Shown: in pieces, positions 1 to 6,383 of the stretch
Position numbering within the stretch: position 1 is the stretch's first letter
How the letters are laid out: each line of letters begins with the position of its first letter
Assembly (NCBI GenBank): GCA_030831725.1
Contig: JAURKN010000006.1
Span: 1 to 7,027, forward strand
Reading direction: 5' to 3'
Origin: Ferruginibacter sp.
GTDB lineage: Bacteria; Bacteroidota; Bacteroidia; Chitinophagales; Chitinophagaceae
Length of the DNA: 7,027 bases
The notes under the pieces: generated by a model
What the model saw: the letters and a program-made list of their open reading frames with translations, nothing else
Told to the model about the DNA's origin: nothing
Databases searched by the model: none
Position numbers and translations under genes: made by a program

Positions 1-1462
1 AATCAAAATCAGCGATCTCCCTCTAATCAAACATTGGCCAATGGATGGGGGAGCGTTCGTAACGCTTCCTCAGGTTTATTCGGAGGATATTGAAAATCCG
101 GGAATCATGCATTCCAATCTTGGCATGTATCGGATTCAGCTTAACGGGAATGAGTATACGCCTGGTGAGGAAATAGGGTTGCATTACCAGTTGCATCGTG
201 GCATTGGTGTTCATCAATCGAAAGCGAATAAACTGGGAAAACCATTTAAGGTCAGTGTTTTTGTCGGAGGTCCGCCTTCACATACGGTATCAGCCGTTAT
301 GCCACTTCCTGAAGGGATGAGTGAAATGCAGTTTGCAGGTGTGTTAGGTGGCAGAAGATTTCGTTATCGTTATGTGGATGGATTTTGTGTTAGTACAGAC
401 GCCGATTTCGTAATTACCGGAGAGGTGATGCCCGGAGCGAATAAACCAGAAGGCCCATTCGGAGACCATCTCGGCTATTACAGTCTTACACATGATTTCC
501 CGGTGATGAAAGTACATGCGGTTTATGCCAGGAAAAATGCGATTTGGCCTTTCACCGTGGTGGGAAGACCCCCACAGGAAGACACGAGCTTTGGCGATTT
601 GATTCATGAGATCAGCGGTGGAGCATTAAAAGAAGAAATTCCAGGTTTATTGGAAGTGAACGCGGTTGACGCGGCAGGAGTACATCCACTTTTACTTGCC
701 ATCGGACAAGAGCGTTATACACCCTATGCTCCGACGAAACAACCCGCGGAATTGTTGACCATTGCCAATCATATTTTAGGAACCGGTCAGTTGAGTTTGG
801 CCAAATATCTTTTCATCACTTCCGACGAAAACAAATCAATCAGCACAAGAAACATTCCTGCCTATTTCAATCATTTTTTGAAGAGATTCAACACAGAACG
901 AGATTTGCATTTTCACACCAATACCACCATCGATACCCTGGATTATTCCGGTGATGGACTGAATACAGGTAGTAAAGTGGTTTTTGCCGCACATGGAGAA
1001 GAGGTAAGAGATTTGAATGTGGAAATTCCCGAATCGATACGTACTCTGCCGGAACTCAAGGATTGTAAAATGGTGATACCGGGAATCGTAGCCGTTCAAA
1101 CATCATCATACCAAAATCGTGATGAAGTGAACAGAATTGTTGAGTTATGGAATCGTCACTGGATGGCAAATGGTCATAAAAAAGATTGTCCTGTTTTTCT
1201 CATTTGGTGCGACGATGCTGCGATGGTCTCCGAAAACATCTCCAATTTTTTATGGGTTGCGTTCACGCGGAGCAATCCTGCTGCTGACATTCACGGACTC
1301 GATGCTTTTTATCTCAATAAACACTGGGGTTGCAGAGGACCTGTGATCATTGATGCAAGAATAAAACCACATCATGCTCCACCCGTAAAAATAGATCCGG
1401 ATACAGAAAAAAAGATTGAAAAGATTTTCAATAAGGGTGGAAGTTTGTATGGCAAATTGTAA
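1..1462 (+). CDS. UbiD-family decarboxylase, 5'-truncated by the window edge
   Basis: The reading frame is open from the first complete codon (base 2), and family-like sequence (LPLIKHWPMDGG) precedes the first ATG at 41. The true start is therefore outside the window. About 486 residues are visible of a protein that is usually around 600 aa in long-form UbiD proteins, so roughly 120 N-terminal residues are missing. Seen in sequence: the NLGMYR segment at 116-133, whose Asn and Arg match the metal/prenyl-FMN-binding Asn and catalytic Arg of the family; a His-rich HRGIGVH stretch shortly after; and EGPFGD at 449-466, whose Glu and Asp complete the Glu-Arg-Glu/Asp catalytic network. Known of the family: these cytoplasmic enzymes use prenylated FMN made by UbiX to remove or add carboxyl groups on aromatic or unsaturated acids. 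The substrate here cannot be told. A role in quinone biosynthesis is only one possibility, and no ubiX partner is in view. Confidence 0.93.
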   Translation, partial: IKISDLPLIKHWPMDGGAFVTLPQVYSEDIENPGIMHSNLGMYRIQLNGNEYTPGEEIGLHYQLHRGIGVHQSKANKLGKPFKVSVFVGGPPSHTVSAVMPLPEGMSEMQFAGVLGGRRFRYRYVDGFCVSTDADFVITGEVMPGANKPEGPFGDHLGYYSLTHDFPVMKVHAVYARKNAIWPFTVVGRPPQEDTSFGDLIHEISGGALKEEIPGLLEVNAVDAAGVHPLLLAIGQERYTPYAPTKQPAELLTIANHILGTGQLSLAKYLFITSDENKSISTRNIPAYFNHFLKRFNTERDLHFHTNTTIDTLDYSGDGLNTGSKVVFAAHGEEVRDLNVEIPESIRTLPELKDCKMVIPGIVAVQTSSYQNRDEVNRIVELWNRHWMANGHKKDCPVFLIWCDDAAMVSENISNFLWVAFTRSNPAADIHGLDAFYLNKHWGCRGPVIIDARIKPHHAPPVKIDPDTEKKIEKIFNKGGSLYGKL

Positions 1463-1471
1463 ATTCACGCT

Positions 1472-2368
1472 ATGCGTAAAACCATTCTCATACTTTTAGC
1501 CTTATTTTCCTTTTGTCAGACTTTCGCACAAACAAAAAAATCCGGAACGTATCAGATTCAACATACCGACAACTCATTGCTTTGGGAAGTGAGCGGTAAC
1601 GGGCTGAAAAATCCTTCTTTTTTATACGGAACTTTTCACTTGATGTGCAAGAAGGACCTTGTTTTTTCGGAGCATTTAAAATCCGCTTTGTATGCTTCAG
1701 ACGTGCTCATGTTGGAGCTTGATATGGACGATCCTAAAATCGCAATGGGTGGTTTGATGTCGTTGAGTATGAAAGGAAACAAAAAGATAAAAGACCTTTT
1801 GAGTGAATCAGATTATAAGAAGGTTTCTGATTATTTCAAGGATTCTTTGAACACACCGATTTTTTGGTTGGAAAGTGTTCAGCCTATGCTACTACAGTCT
1901 TTACTCTATACTAAACTGATTCCTTGTGCTAGTGTGACTAGTCCGGAGCAAGAATTGATGAAGTTGGCAAAACCGCAACGGAAGCCTGTCGAAGGATTGG
2001 AAACTATTGAATTTCAGGCTTCAGTGTTTGAGAAAATCCCTTATGATGTTCAGGCTACAATGCTAGTTACGGCCATTGACAGTTTGGCTTTTCAGCGGGA
2101 ATCGTTCAAAGGGATGATTGATGCATATCTGAAGCAGGATTTGAAGCAGTTGGACTCTCTCGCCTCTAATGAGCCAGGTATGAAATCATTTGAAGATGAT
2201 TTGTTGTTTGATAGAAATAAAAAATGGGTGGATTTTTTGAATGATGCGATGAAAGAGAAATCATACTTCATCGCTGTCGGAGCCGGTCATCTTCCGCGAC
2301 AATCCGGTGTGATTGAATTGCTGAGAAAAAAGGGATTCTCGGTTAAGCCCATTGTAAATTCGAATTGA
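1472..2368 (+). CDS. Secreted TraB/GumN-family protein
   Basis: The protein is 298 aa. It begins with a typical signal peptide: Arg-Lys, a hydrophobic core at about residues 4-14, and likely cleavage after TFA at residue 19, leaving an N-terminal Gln as is common in Bacteroidota. Cys15 does not sit in a good lipobox, so a lipoprotein is unlikely. Two GxxH motifs are visible: GTFH at 53-56 in the characteristic LYGTFHLM context, and GAGH at 270-273 in VGAGHLPRQSGV near the C-terminus. These paired motifs define the TraB/GumN/Tiki fold, whose animal Tiki members are metal-dependent proteases. Bacterial members are poorly characterised, so protease activity here is inference. The gene starts 9 nt after the UbiD stop without an obvious Shine-Dalgarno, which suggests cotranscription. 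The length is normal for the family and both ends look complete. Confidence 0.9.
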   Translation: MRKTILILLALFSFCQTFAQTKKSGTYQIQHTDNSLLWEVSGNGLKNPSFLYGTFHLMCKKDLVFSEHLKSALYASDVLMLELDMDDPKIAMGGLMSLSMKGNKKIKDLLSESDYKKVSDYFKDSLNTPIFWLESVQPMLLQSLLYTKLIPCASVTSPEQELMKLAKPQRKPVEGLETIEFQASVFEKIPYDVQATMLVTAIDSLAFQRESFKGMIDAYLKQDLKQLDSLASNEPGMKSFEDDLLFDRNKKWVDFLNDAMKEKSYFIAVGAGHLPRQSGVIELLRKKGFSVKPIVNSN

Positions 2369-2392
2369 TTTTTTTATTTTAACAGAAAAAAC

Positions 2393-2932
2393 ATGGAACA
2401 AATGTTACTTGGTGTGGGTACAAGATTGCAACACACTCAATATGGTCCTGGCGTTATTGTTGCCGTACGTTATGCTACCTATCTGATTTCATTCATTCAT
2501 CATGGAATAAAGGAAGTCGAAAAAACGGATACCGGTTTGGATGAGATCATTCCTGAAAATGTGACTGCTGAATTGGAGACCGTTTCAGACGTCGAAAAAT
2601 CGTTGCTTAAAATCCTTAGAATGTGGTCTGATGTTTCGGAGATTGTTCCGTTGGGCGAAAGATGGAAAGGAGGAACGATGATTTTACAACCCGCAGATAA
2701 GAATCAGAAAGGAAAGGAAATTCCAGTAGATGTGTTTTTTCACAAAATTGTCATGCTTAGAGATCGCTTAAGGGTGATGGAACAGCAAATCAATGCACAC
2801 AAATTGCTTTCCGATGAGGAGAAAGTGAATCTCCAGCAATATATCACAAGGATTTATGGCACACTGACAACATTCAACGTTCTTTTTCGAGATAAGGAAC
2901 ATTGGTTCGTTGGAGAGAAGTCGGGGGATTGA
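2393..2932 (+). CDS. Uncharacterised 179-aa protein with SH3/Tudor-like N-terminus and helical C-terminal half
   Basis: I do not recognise a named family. Residues about 6-45 (GVGTRLQHTQYGPGVIVAV, then ISFIHHGIKEVEK) resemble the small SH3/Tudor-like beta module seen at the C-terminus of UvrD/PcrA helicases and in CarD-like proteins: a G-x-R-V/L-x-H start, a YGPGVI turn, and a late hydrophobic strand with Gly. The middle (about 85-112) has a WKGG segment and a Lys-rich loop. Residues about 113-165 are predicted helical, with repeated charged and hydrophobic positions and motifs such as RDRLRVMEQQINAHK and QQYITRIYGTLTTFN that look strongly constrained. There is no signal peptide or membrane segment, so it is probably cytoplasmic. 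It lies 24 nt after the TraB/GumN gene and probably shares its transcript. The ATG at 2393 is chosen as the first in frame; the ATG at 2402 is an alternative. A role in binding nucleic acid or RNA polymerase is only a guess from the N-terminal similarity. Confidence 0.85.
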   Translation: MEQMLLGVGTRLQHTQYGPGVIVAVRYATYLISFIHHGIKEVEKTDTGLDEIIPENVTAELETVSDVEKSLLKILRMWSDVSEIVPLGERWKGGTMILQPADKNQKGKEIPVDVFFHKIVMLRDRLRVMEQQINAHKLLSDEEKVNLQQYITRIYGTLTTFNVLFRDKEHWFVGEKSGD

Positions 2933-2955
2933 TACAAATCAATGCATCAATTTTT
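2928..2955 (+). terminator. Weak candidate terminator between convergent genes
   Basis: The 33-nt gap between the two stop codons holds a small hairpin, ATTGAT (2928-2933) with loop ACAA and ATCAAT (2938-2943), followed after seven bases by five T at 2951-2955. An overlapping alternative pairs TTGAT (2929-2933) with ATCAA (2946-2950) directly before the T run. The stems are short and AT-rich and begin inside the last codons of the upstream gene, so termination here is inferred mainly from position. Confidence 0.25.
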
Positions 2956-2965
2956 CTCCCTTTTC

Positions 2966-4303
2966 TTAAACAGCCCTTGAAGGATCAAAATTCTCCAATT
3001 CTTTACTCACGGCATTTAGGAAAGTAGACCCTAAAGCACCATCGATAATGCGATGATCGTAGCTCAAAGAGATGTACATCATATGTCTGATTCCGATGGT
3101 ATCTCCCTGTGGTGTTTCGATGATCATTGGACGTTTCTTGATGGCGCCTACAGCCATGATGGCCACTTGTGGCTGGTTGATGATTGGGGTTCCCATGATG
3201 CTACCGAAAGTTCCAACGTTGGTCAAGGTGAATGTGCCTCCAACCGTATCATCTGGCTTCAGTTTGCCAGTTCTCGCTGCATTTGCCAATCCATTCACTT
3301 GTTTGGTGAGTCCCACTAAATTCAATTGATCGGCATTTTTGATAACAGGAACAATCAAATTTCCTGATGGTAGGGCAGTGGCCATACCTATGTTGAGATC
3401 TTTTTTGATGATGATTCTGTCTCCATCCACCGAACTGCTGAGCATCGGATATTTCTTCAGGCATTTTACAATCGCTTCGATAAACAGAGGAGTGAAAGTG
3501 ATTTTCTCTCCCTCACGACGTTCAAATTCTTTCTTCACTTTATCTCTCCATTGTACAAGATTGGTGACATCGCACTCTGCAAAACTGGTCACATGCGGAC
3601 TGGTGTGTTTACTGTCTACCATATGCTTGGCAATCAGTTTGCGCATACGGTCCATTTCTATGATTTCCACGTTGCCGGCATAAGTGACCGGTAAGTTTTG
3701 AGCTTCTGTTTTTTCCGGCTGCGTTTTGGTTATCACTGCAGGAGCCTGAGATGCTGTAGACGCAGGAGCAGCAGCTGGAGTTTGTTTACCTCTGTTGGCT
3801 ACGTAAGCGAGAATATCTTTTTTAGACACACGACCATCCTGTCCTGAACCCGGAATTTGTTCCAGTTCAGCCATTCCAACTCCTTCGCTTTGCGCGATAT
3901 TTAACACCAATGGCGAGTAAAAACGCATGCCACTTGAAGTACCGGAAGGGGTTGATGTATGTGTAGGTTGATAAGGAATTTCTTCAACCACCTTGGCATC
4001 TTCGTATTGTTTAGGGGATGCTGCAGGAGGTGGAGCTGAGGCGGTAACAGCTGCTACCATACCTTCCACTTTTATTTTGGCGATTACCGTGCCGATAGGA
4101 ACTACATCATTCTCTTTGAAAAGGATGGCTTCTAATACTCCAGCGGCGGTTGAAGGTACTTCGCTATCCACTTTGTCGGTGGCAATATCCAAAACCGTTT
4201 CATCCATAGCAATGGTATCGCCTGGTTGCTTGTGCCATCTCAAAATGGTAGCTTCCATGATGCTTTCTCCCAATTTGGGCATAATCAAATCGACTAAACT
4301 CAT
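2966..4303 (-). CDS. Dihydrolipoamide acyltransferase, E2 subunit of a 2-oxo acid dehydrogenase complex (probably branched-chain type)
   Basis: Taking the ATG at 4303 gives 445 aa starting MSLVDLIMPKLGES. An in-frame TTG at 4312 would add three residues, but family E2 proteins start close to the lipoyl domain, so ATG is preferred. Domains in order: one lipoyl domain (about 3-80) with the lipoylated Lys44 in ATDKVDSE; an Ala/Pro-rich linker; the E1/E3-binding domain (about 127-170, RFYSPLVLNIA to KKDILAYV); a second Ala/Pro/Thr linker; and the catalytic acyltransferase domain (about 212-445) with the active-site motif DHRIIDG, His417 and Asp421. It transfers an acyl group from E1-bound substrate to CoA in a cytoplasmic multienzyme complex. 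The DKVDSE lipoyl context resembles branched-chain E2 more than the Bacteroidota pyruvate or oxoglutarate E2s, which typically carry DKAT. This assignment is inference. No E1 or E3 gene is adjacent. Confidence 0.95.
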   Translation of the reverse strand: MSLVDLIMPKLGESIMEATILRWHKQPGDTIAMDETVLDIATDKVDSEVPSTAAGVLEAILFKENDVVPIGTVIAKIKVEGMVAAVTASAPPPAASPKQYEDAKVVEEIPYQPTHTSTPSGTSSGMRFYSPLVLNIAQSEGVGMAELEQIPGSGQDGRVSKKDILAYVANRGKQTPAAAPASTASQAPAVITKTQPEKTEAQNLPVTYAGNVEIIEMDRMRKLIAKHMVDSKHTSPHVTSFAECDVTNLVQWRDKVKKEFERREGEKITFTPLFIEAIVKCLKKYPMLSSSVDGDRIIIKKDLNIGMATALPSGNLIVPVIKNADQLNLVGLTKQVNGLANAARTGKLKPDDTVGGTFTLTNVGTFGSIMGTPIINQPQVAIMAVGAIKKRPMIIETPQGDTIGIRHMMYISLSYDHRIIDGALGSTFLNAVSKELENFDPSRAV

Positions 4304-4333
4304 AATGTTCAAACTAAAGTGTTAGGAATGCAG

Positions 4334-4341
4334 CAAAGGTA
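4334..4341 (-). promoter_or_regulatory. Candidate Bacteroidota -7 box upstream of the E2 gene
   Basis: Read on the minus strand, TACCTTTG followed by C matches the Bacteroidota -7 consensus TAnnTTTG exactly. It lies 30 nt upstream of the ATG at 4303, giving a plausible leader of about 20-25 nt. The nearest upstream TTTG that could act as the -33 element (4366-4369) leaves a 24-nt spacer, somewhat longer than usual, so the promoter is plausible but not certain. It would let the E2 gene be transcribed independently of cinA. Confidence 0.45.
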
Positions 4342-4358
4342 AGTCAAAAACGGCTTGG

Positions 4359-4408
4359 GGAGAGTCAAATCAGGTAAATTTCAGATTCTCTACGGATTTC
4401 GACTCTCT
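4359..4408. repeat. Imperfect inverted repeat (13-bp stem with one bulge) between cinA and the E2 gene
   Basis: The arm GGAGAGTCAAATC (4359-4371) pairs with 4395-4408, reading GATTT then GACTCTCT, with C4400 as a single unpaired base. This gives twelve Watson-Crick pairs plus one G-T pair around a 23-nt loop. Three further pairs (4374-4376 with 4391-4393) can form inside the loop. The repeat lies 15 nt beyond the cinA stop and upstream of the candidate E2 -7 box, and it covers the possible -33 TTTG. It could be a cinA terminator, although the run of five U (4346-4350 read on the minus strand) comes 8 nt after the stem, which is late. It could instead be an operator or a chance structure. The pairing is seen directly; the role is inference. 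Confidence 0.55.
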
Positions 4409-4423
4409 ATTCAAATATGTCTA

Positions 4424-5671
4424 TTATAAACCCGAATCATTTGCATCTTCCAACAGTGATTCCCTGACCATATTTAAGGCATACATGGCCGTTAATTGAA
4501 TGTTTTTGGCTCGATTGAATCGAAGTTGGTATTTTCTTGCGGTTACTTTTCCTTTTCTTCCGGCCGCCATCCACACGGTTCCCACAGGTTTGTCCGGCAT
4601 GCCACCTCCAGGTCCCATAATTCCGGAAACAGCCACGGCGTAATCCGTCTTAACCTTTTCCAGTATACCATTCGCCATTTCAAGAACAACCTGTTCACTC
4701 ACCGCTCCGTATTCAACCAGGGTTTCATGCTTCACGCCCAACATGGTCTCTTTGGCCTCATAAGAATAGGTAATCATGCTTCCTTCATAATAGGCCGATG
4801 CCCCCGCTATGCCACTGATTAGATGTGCGATATATCCTCCGGTGCAACTTTCAGCCGTGACTAACTTTTTATCATGCTTTTTCAACAAACCCGAAACGAT
4901 TTGCTCCATAGTCATGTCCTCCGATGCAATCACATGTTCTCGTACTATTGAATGCATTTCTTCAAACCATTTTTCAAGTTGCACAGAACTATCTGAAGTA
5001 CTGAGCCTGAGTCTGACCATGCCATGATTAGGAAGATAAGCAAGCGAAACGGAAGGTGGGAGAGTTCCTTCAAAATTTTCGAGCATGTCGGCCAATACCG
5101 ATTCTCCAACTCCGAAAGTCACAATAGTTTTGTGTACCAAAGGATGCAGACTGAATCTGTTTTTCAATTCGGGAATAACCGCGTCTTCCATCAAGCCCAT
5201 CATTTCTACGGGTACACCGGGCAAACTGATGCATATGAGTCCTTCTTCTTCGAAAAGCATTCCCGGAGCGGTTCCCAGTTTATTGAACAATGGCTTGCAA
5301 TTGTCGGGAATTTCGGCTTGTTTCAGGTTTCTTGCAGTCGCAGGCTTTTTTAAAGTGACTTCAAACAAATGCAGAATGTGATTCTCCACCTCTTTATTGA
5401 CAATCATTTTTCCGCCGAAGTACTCGGCAAGCAATGGTTTGGTGATATCATCCGCAGTTGGGCCCAAACCTCCGGTCAGAAAAATCAAACTCGCTCTTTT
5501 TCTTTCTTGATTCAACGCCTCCGTTATTTCTGTTTTGTTGTCGCCAACCGCAACCCTTCGAATCACTTTCACACCTATGGCATTCAGTTGTTGTGCCATC
5601 CAGGCACTATTGGTGTCCACCACTTGTCCTATCAACAATTCATCTCCAATGGTAATAATTGATGCATTCAT
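4424..5671 (-). CDS. cinA: CinA: competence/damage-inducible family protein with NMN deamidase domain
   Basis: The 415-aa length is normal for full-length CinA. The N-terminal MoaB/MogA-like domain (about 1-170) starts with the signature IGDELLIGQVVDTNS (8-22) and carries TGGLGPTADD (66-75), the loop associated with ADP-ribose pyrophosphatase activity. The C-terminal PncC domain (about 260-410) has the ESCTGG motif with the presumed catalytic Ser275, the conserved Lys307 in YSYEAKETMLGV, and GIMGPGGG (350-357). PncC converts nicotinamide mononucleotide to nicotinate mononucleotide plus ammonia, returning it to NAD synthesis; the N-terminal domain hydrolyses ADP-ribose in characterised homologues. 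Both sets of motifs are intact, so both activities are likely. The ATG at 5671 is preceded by GAGG at suitable spacing, unusual for this phylum and supportive of the start. Despite the name, no competence genes are nearby. It is divergent from the next gene across a 100-nt gap. Confidence 0.96.
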   Translation of the reverse strand: MNASIITIGDELLIGQVVDTNSAWMAQQLNAIGVKVIRRVAVGDNKTEITEALNQERKRASLIFLTGGLGPTADDITKPLLAEYFGGKMIVNKEVENHILHLFEVTLKKPATARNLKQAEIPDNCKPLFNKLGTAPGMLFEEEGLICISLPGVPVEMMGLMEDAVIPELKNRFSLHPLVHKTIVTFGVGESVLADMLENFEGTLPPSVSLAYLPNHGMVRLRLSTSDSSVQLEKWFEEMHSIVREHVIASEDMTMEQIVSGLLKKHDKKLVTAESCTGGYIAHLISGIAGASAYYEGSMITYSYEAKETMLGVKHETLVEYGAVSEQVVLEMANGILEKVKTDYAVAVSGIMGPGGGMPDKPVGTVWMAAGRKGKVTARKYQLRFNRAKNIQLTAMYALNMVRESLLEDANDSGL

Positions 5672-5771
5672 AATGCCTCAAAATTAAGCATAATTGAAAG
5701 CCGATTTCTTAAAGGCCTCCATCAACCTATCAATTCAGTTTGACGCTTATGTTTTACCTTCATGAAAAAAA

Positions 5772-6203
5772 ATGGAAAAACAGCATTTCGCAAACCACAG
5801 AAAAAAAGCGCCGCTCATATACTACTTTTCACTCCTTGTTTTGTTGGTCAACTTTTTCATTTGGATAGGAAAAGCGATTATGGAAAACGACGCAACGCAA
5901 AAGGTAAACGCAGTGTTGATCGCTACCATTTCTTTTGCCGGGCTCATCCTCGGATATTTTGCCAGATCATTGGCCTTGAAAGCCCAGGACAGAGCCATTC
6001 TCGCCGAAGAAAACCTTAGGCATTTCGTAATGACAGGTAAATTACATGATAGTCGACTTTCTCGAGCTCAAATCATCGCCCTTCGATTTGCATCAGAAGA
6101 GGAATTTGTTGATCTCGCTAAACTAGCAGCCACAGAAAACCTCAGTGCCAACGAAATCAAGCAACGCATTAAAAACTGGAAAGCTGACCATCATCGGGTT
6201 TAA
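5772..6203 (+). CDS. DUF6526-type small membrane protein
   Basis: This 143-aa protein has two predicted transmembrane helices (about 14-33 and 46-66) joined by a short polar loop with acidic residues. The positive N-terminus (NHRKKAP) and the charged segment after helix two suggest that both ends are cytoplasmic. The C-terminal half is soluble and probably helical, with the constrained stretches LRHFVMTGK, SRAQIIALRFASEEEF and EIKQRIKNWKADHHRV at the very end. This pattern (an N-terminal NH motif, an ALRFAS segment, an IKNW-x-ADHxRV ending) matches my recollection of the DUF6526 family; function is unknown. The ATG at 5772 is preferred because the overlapping ATG at 5762 is in a different frame whose product resembles nothing. 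It is divergent from cinA and separated from the permease by 180 nt, so it may be monocistronic. Confidence 0.88.
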   Translation: MEKQHFANHRKKAPLIYYFSLLVLLVNFFIWIGKAIMENDATQKVNAVLIATISFAGLILGYFARSLALKAQDRAILAEENLRHFVMTGKLHDSRLSRAQIIALRFASEEEFVDLAKLAATENLSANEIKQRIKNWKADHHRV

Positions 6204-6383
6204 ACAATCTCACTATCTCGAATTAAGAATATGAATCATTTGGCTGATTTACTTTGATTTTCTTCTCATATTTCACCCAAACTTCATACACATACAGAGA
6301 AAACTGCCTTTTTTTTGATAATTTTGTTATACATTGAATTTGAATGAGTTATTGTTCGCTTCTGAAAAAAGATATTTCATCAA
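6204..6383. other. AT-rich intergenic region
   Basis: No gene is supported in this 180-nt stretch. It contains only very short open frames (8 and 17 codons) with no family resemblance. No strong hairpin followed by T residues is visible after the DUF6526 stop. The right half holds a candidate promoter for the permease gene. Confidence 0.6.
6319..6326 (+). promoter_or_regulatory. Candidate -7 box for the polysaccharide-export permease gene
   Basis: TAATTTTG matches the Bacteroidota -7 consensus TAnnTTTG exactly and lies 57 nt upstream of the permease ATG, predicting a leader of about 50 nt. No TTG is present at the expected -33 spacing. An alternative pairing uses TTTG at 6314-6317 with TGAATTTG at 6335-6342 (17-nt spacer, one mismatch in the -7 box). 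The evidence is positional plus consensus only. Confidence 0.38.

Noticed and set aside
3053..4325. Several plus-strand frames of 70-114 codons opposite the E2 gene, and similar ones opposite cinA and within the UbiD gene.
   Set aside because: They lie wholly within genes with clear family motifs on the other strand or frame and show no protein-like features of their own.
5679..5686. TAATTTTG read on the minus strand upstream of cinA, an exact TAnnTTTG match.
   Set aside because: It would leave a leader of only a few bases and overlap the GAGG sequence, and no TTG lies at the right distance upstream, so a chance match in AT-rich DNA is more likely.
5762..6019. An 85-codon plus-strand frame starting with a Lys-rich sequence just before the DUF6526-type gene.
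   Set aside because: It overlaps the 143-aa gene in another frame, and its product is highly basic without hydrophobic or family-like segments. The 143-aa frame has clear membrane helices and motifs.
6231..6257. An 8-codon open frame after the DUF6526-type gene.
   Set aside because: Too short, with no supporting signal.
6222..6272. A loose inverted repeat, AATATGA with TCATATT, after the DUF6526-type gene, considered as a terminator.
   Set aside because: The stem is about 7 AT-rich pairs with a very long loop and no T run after it.
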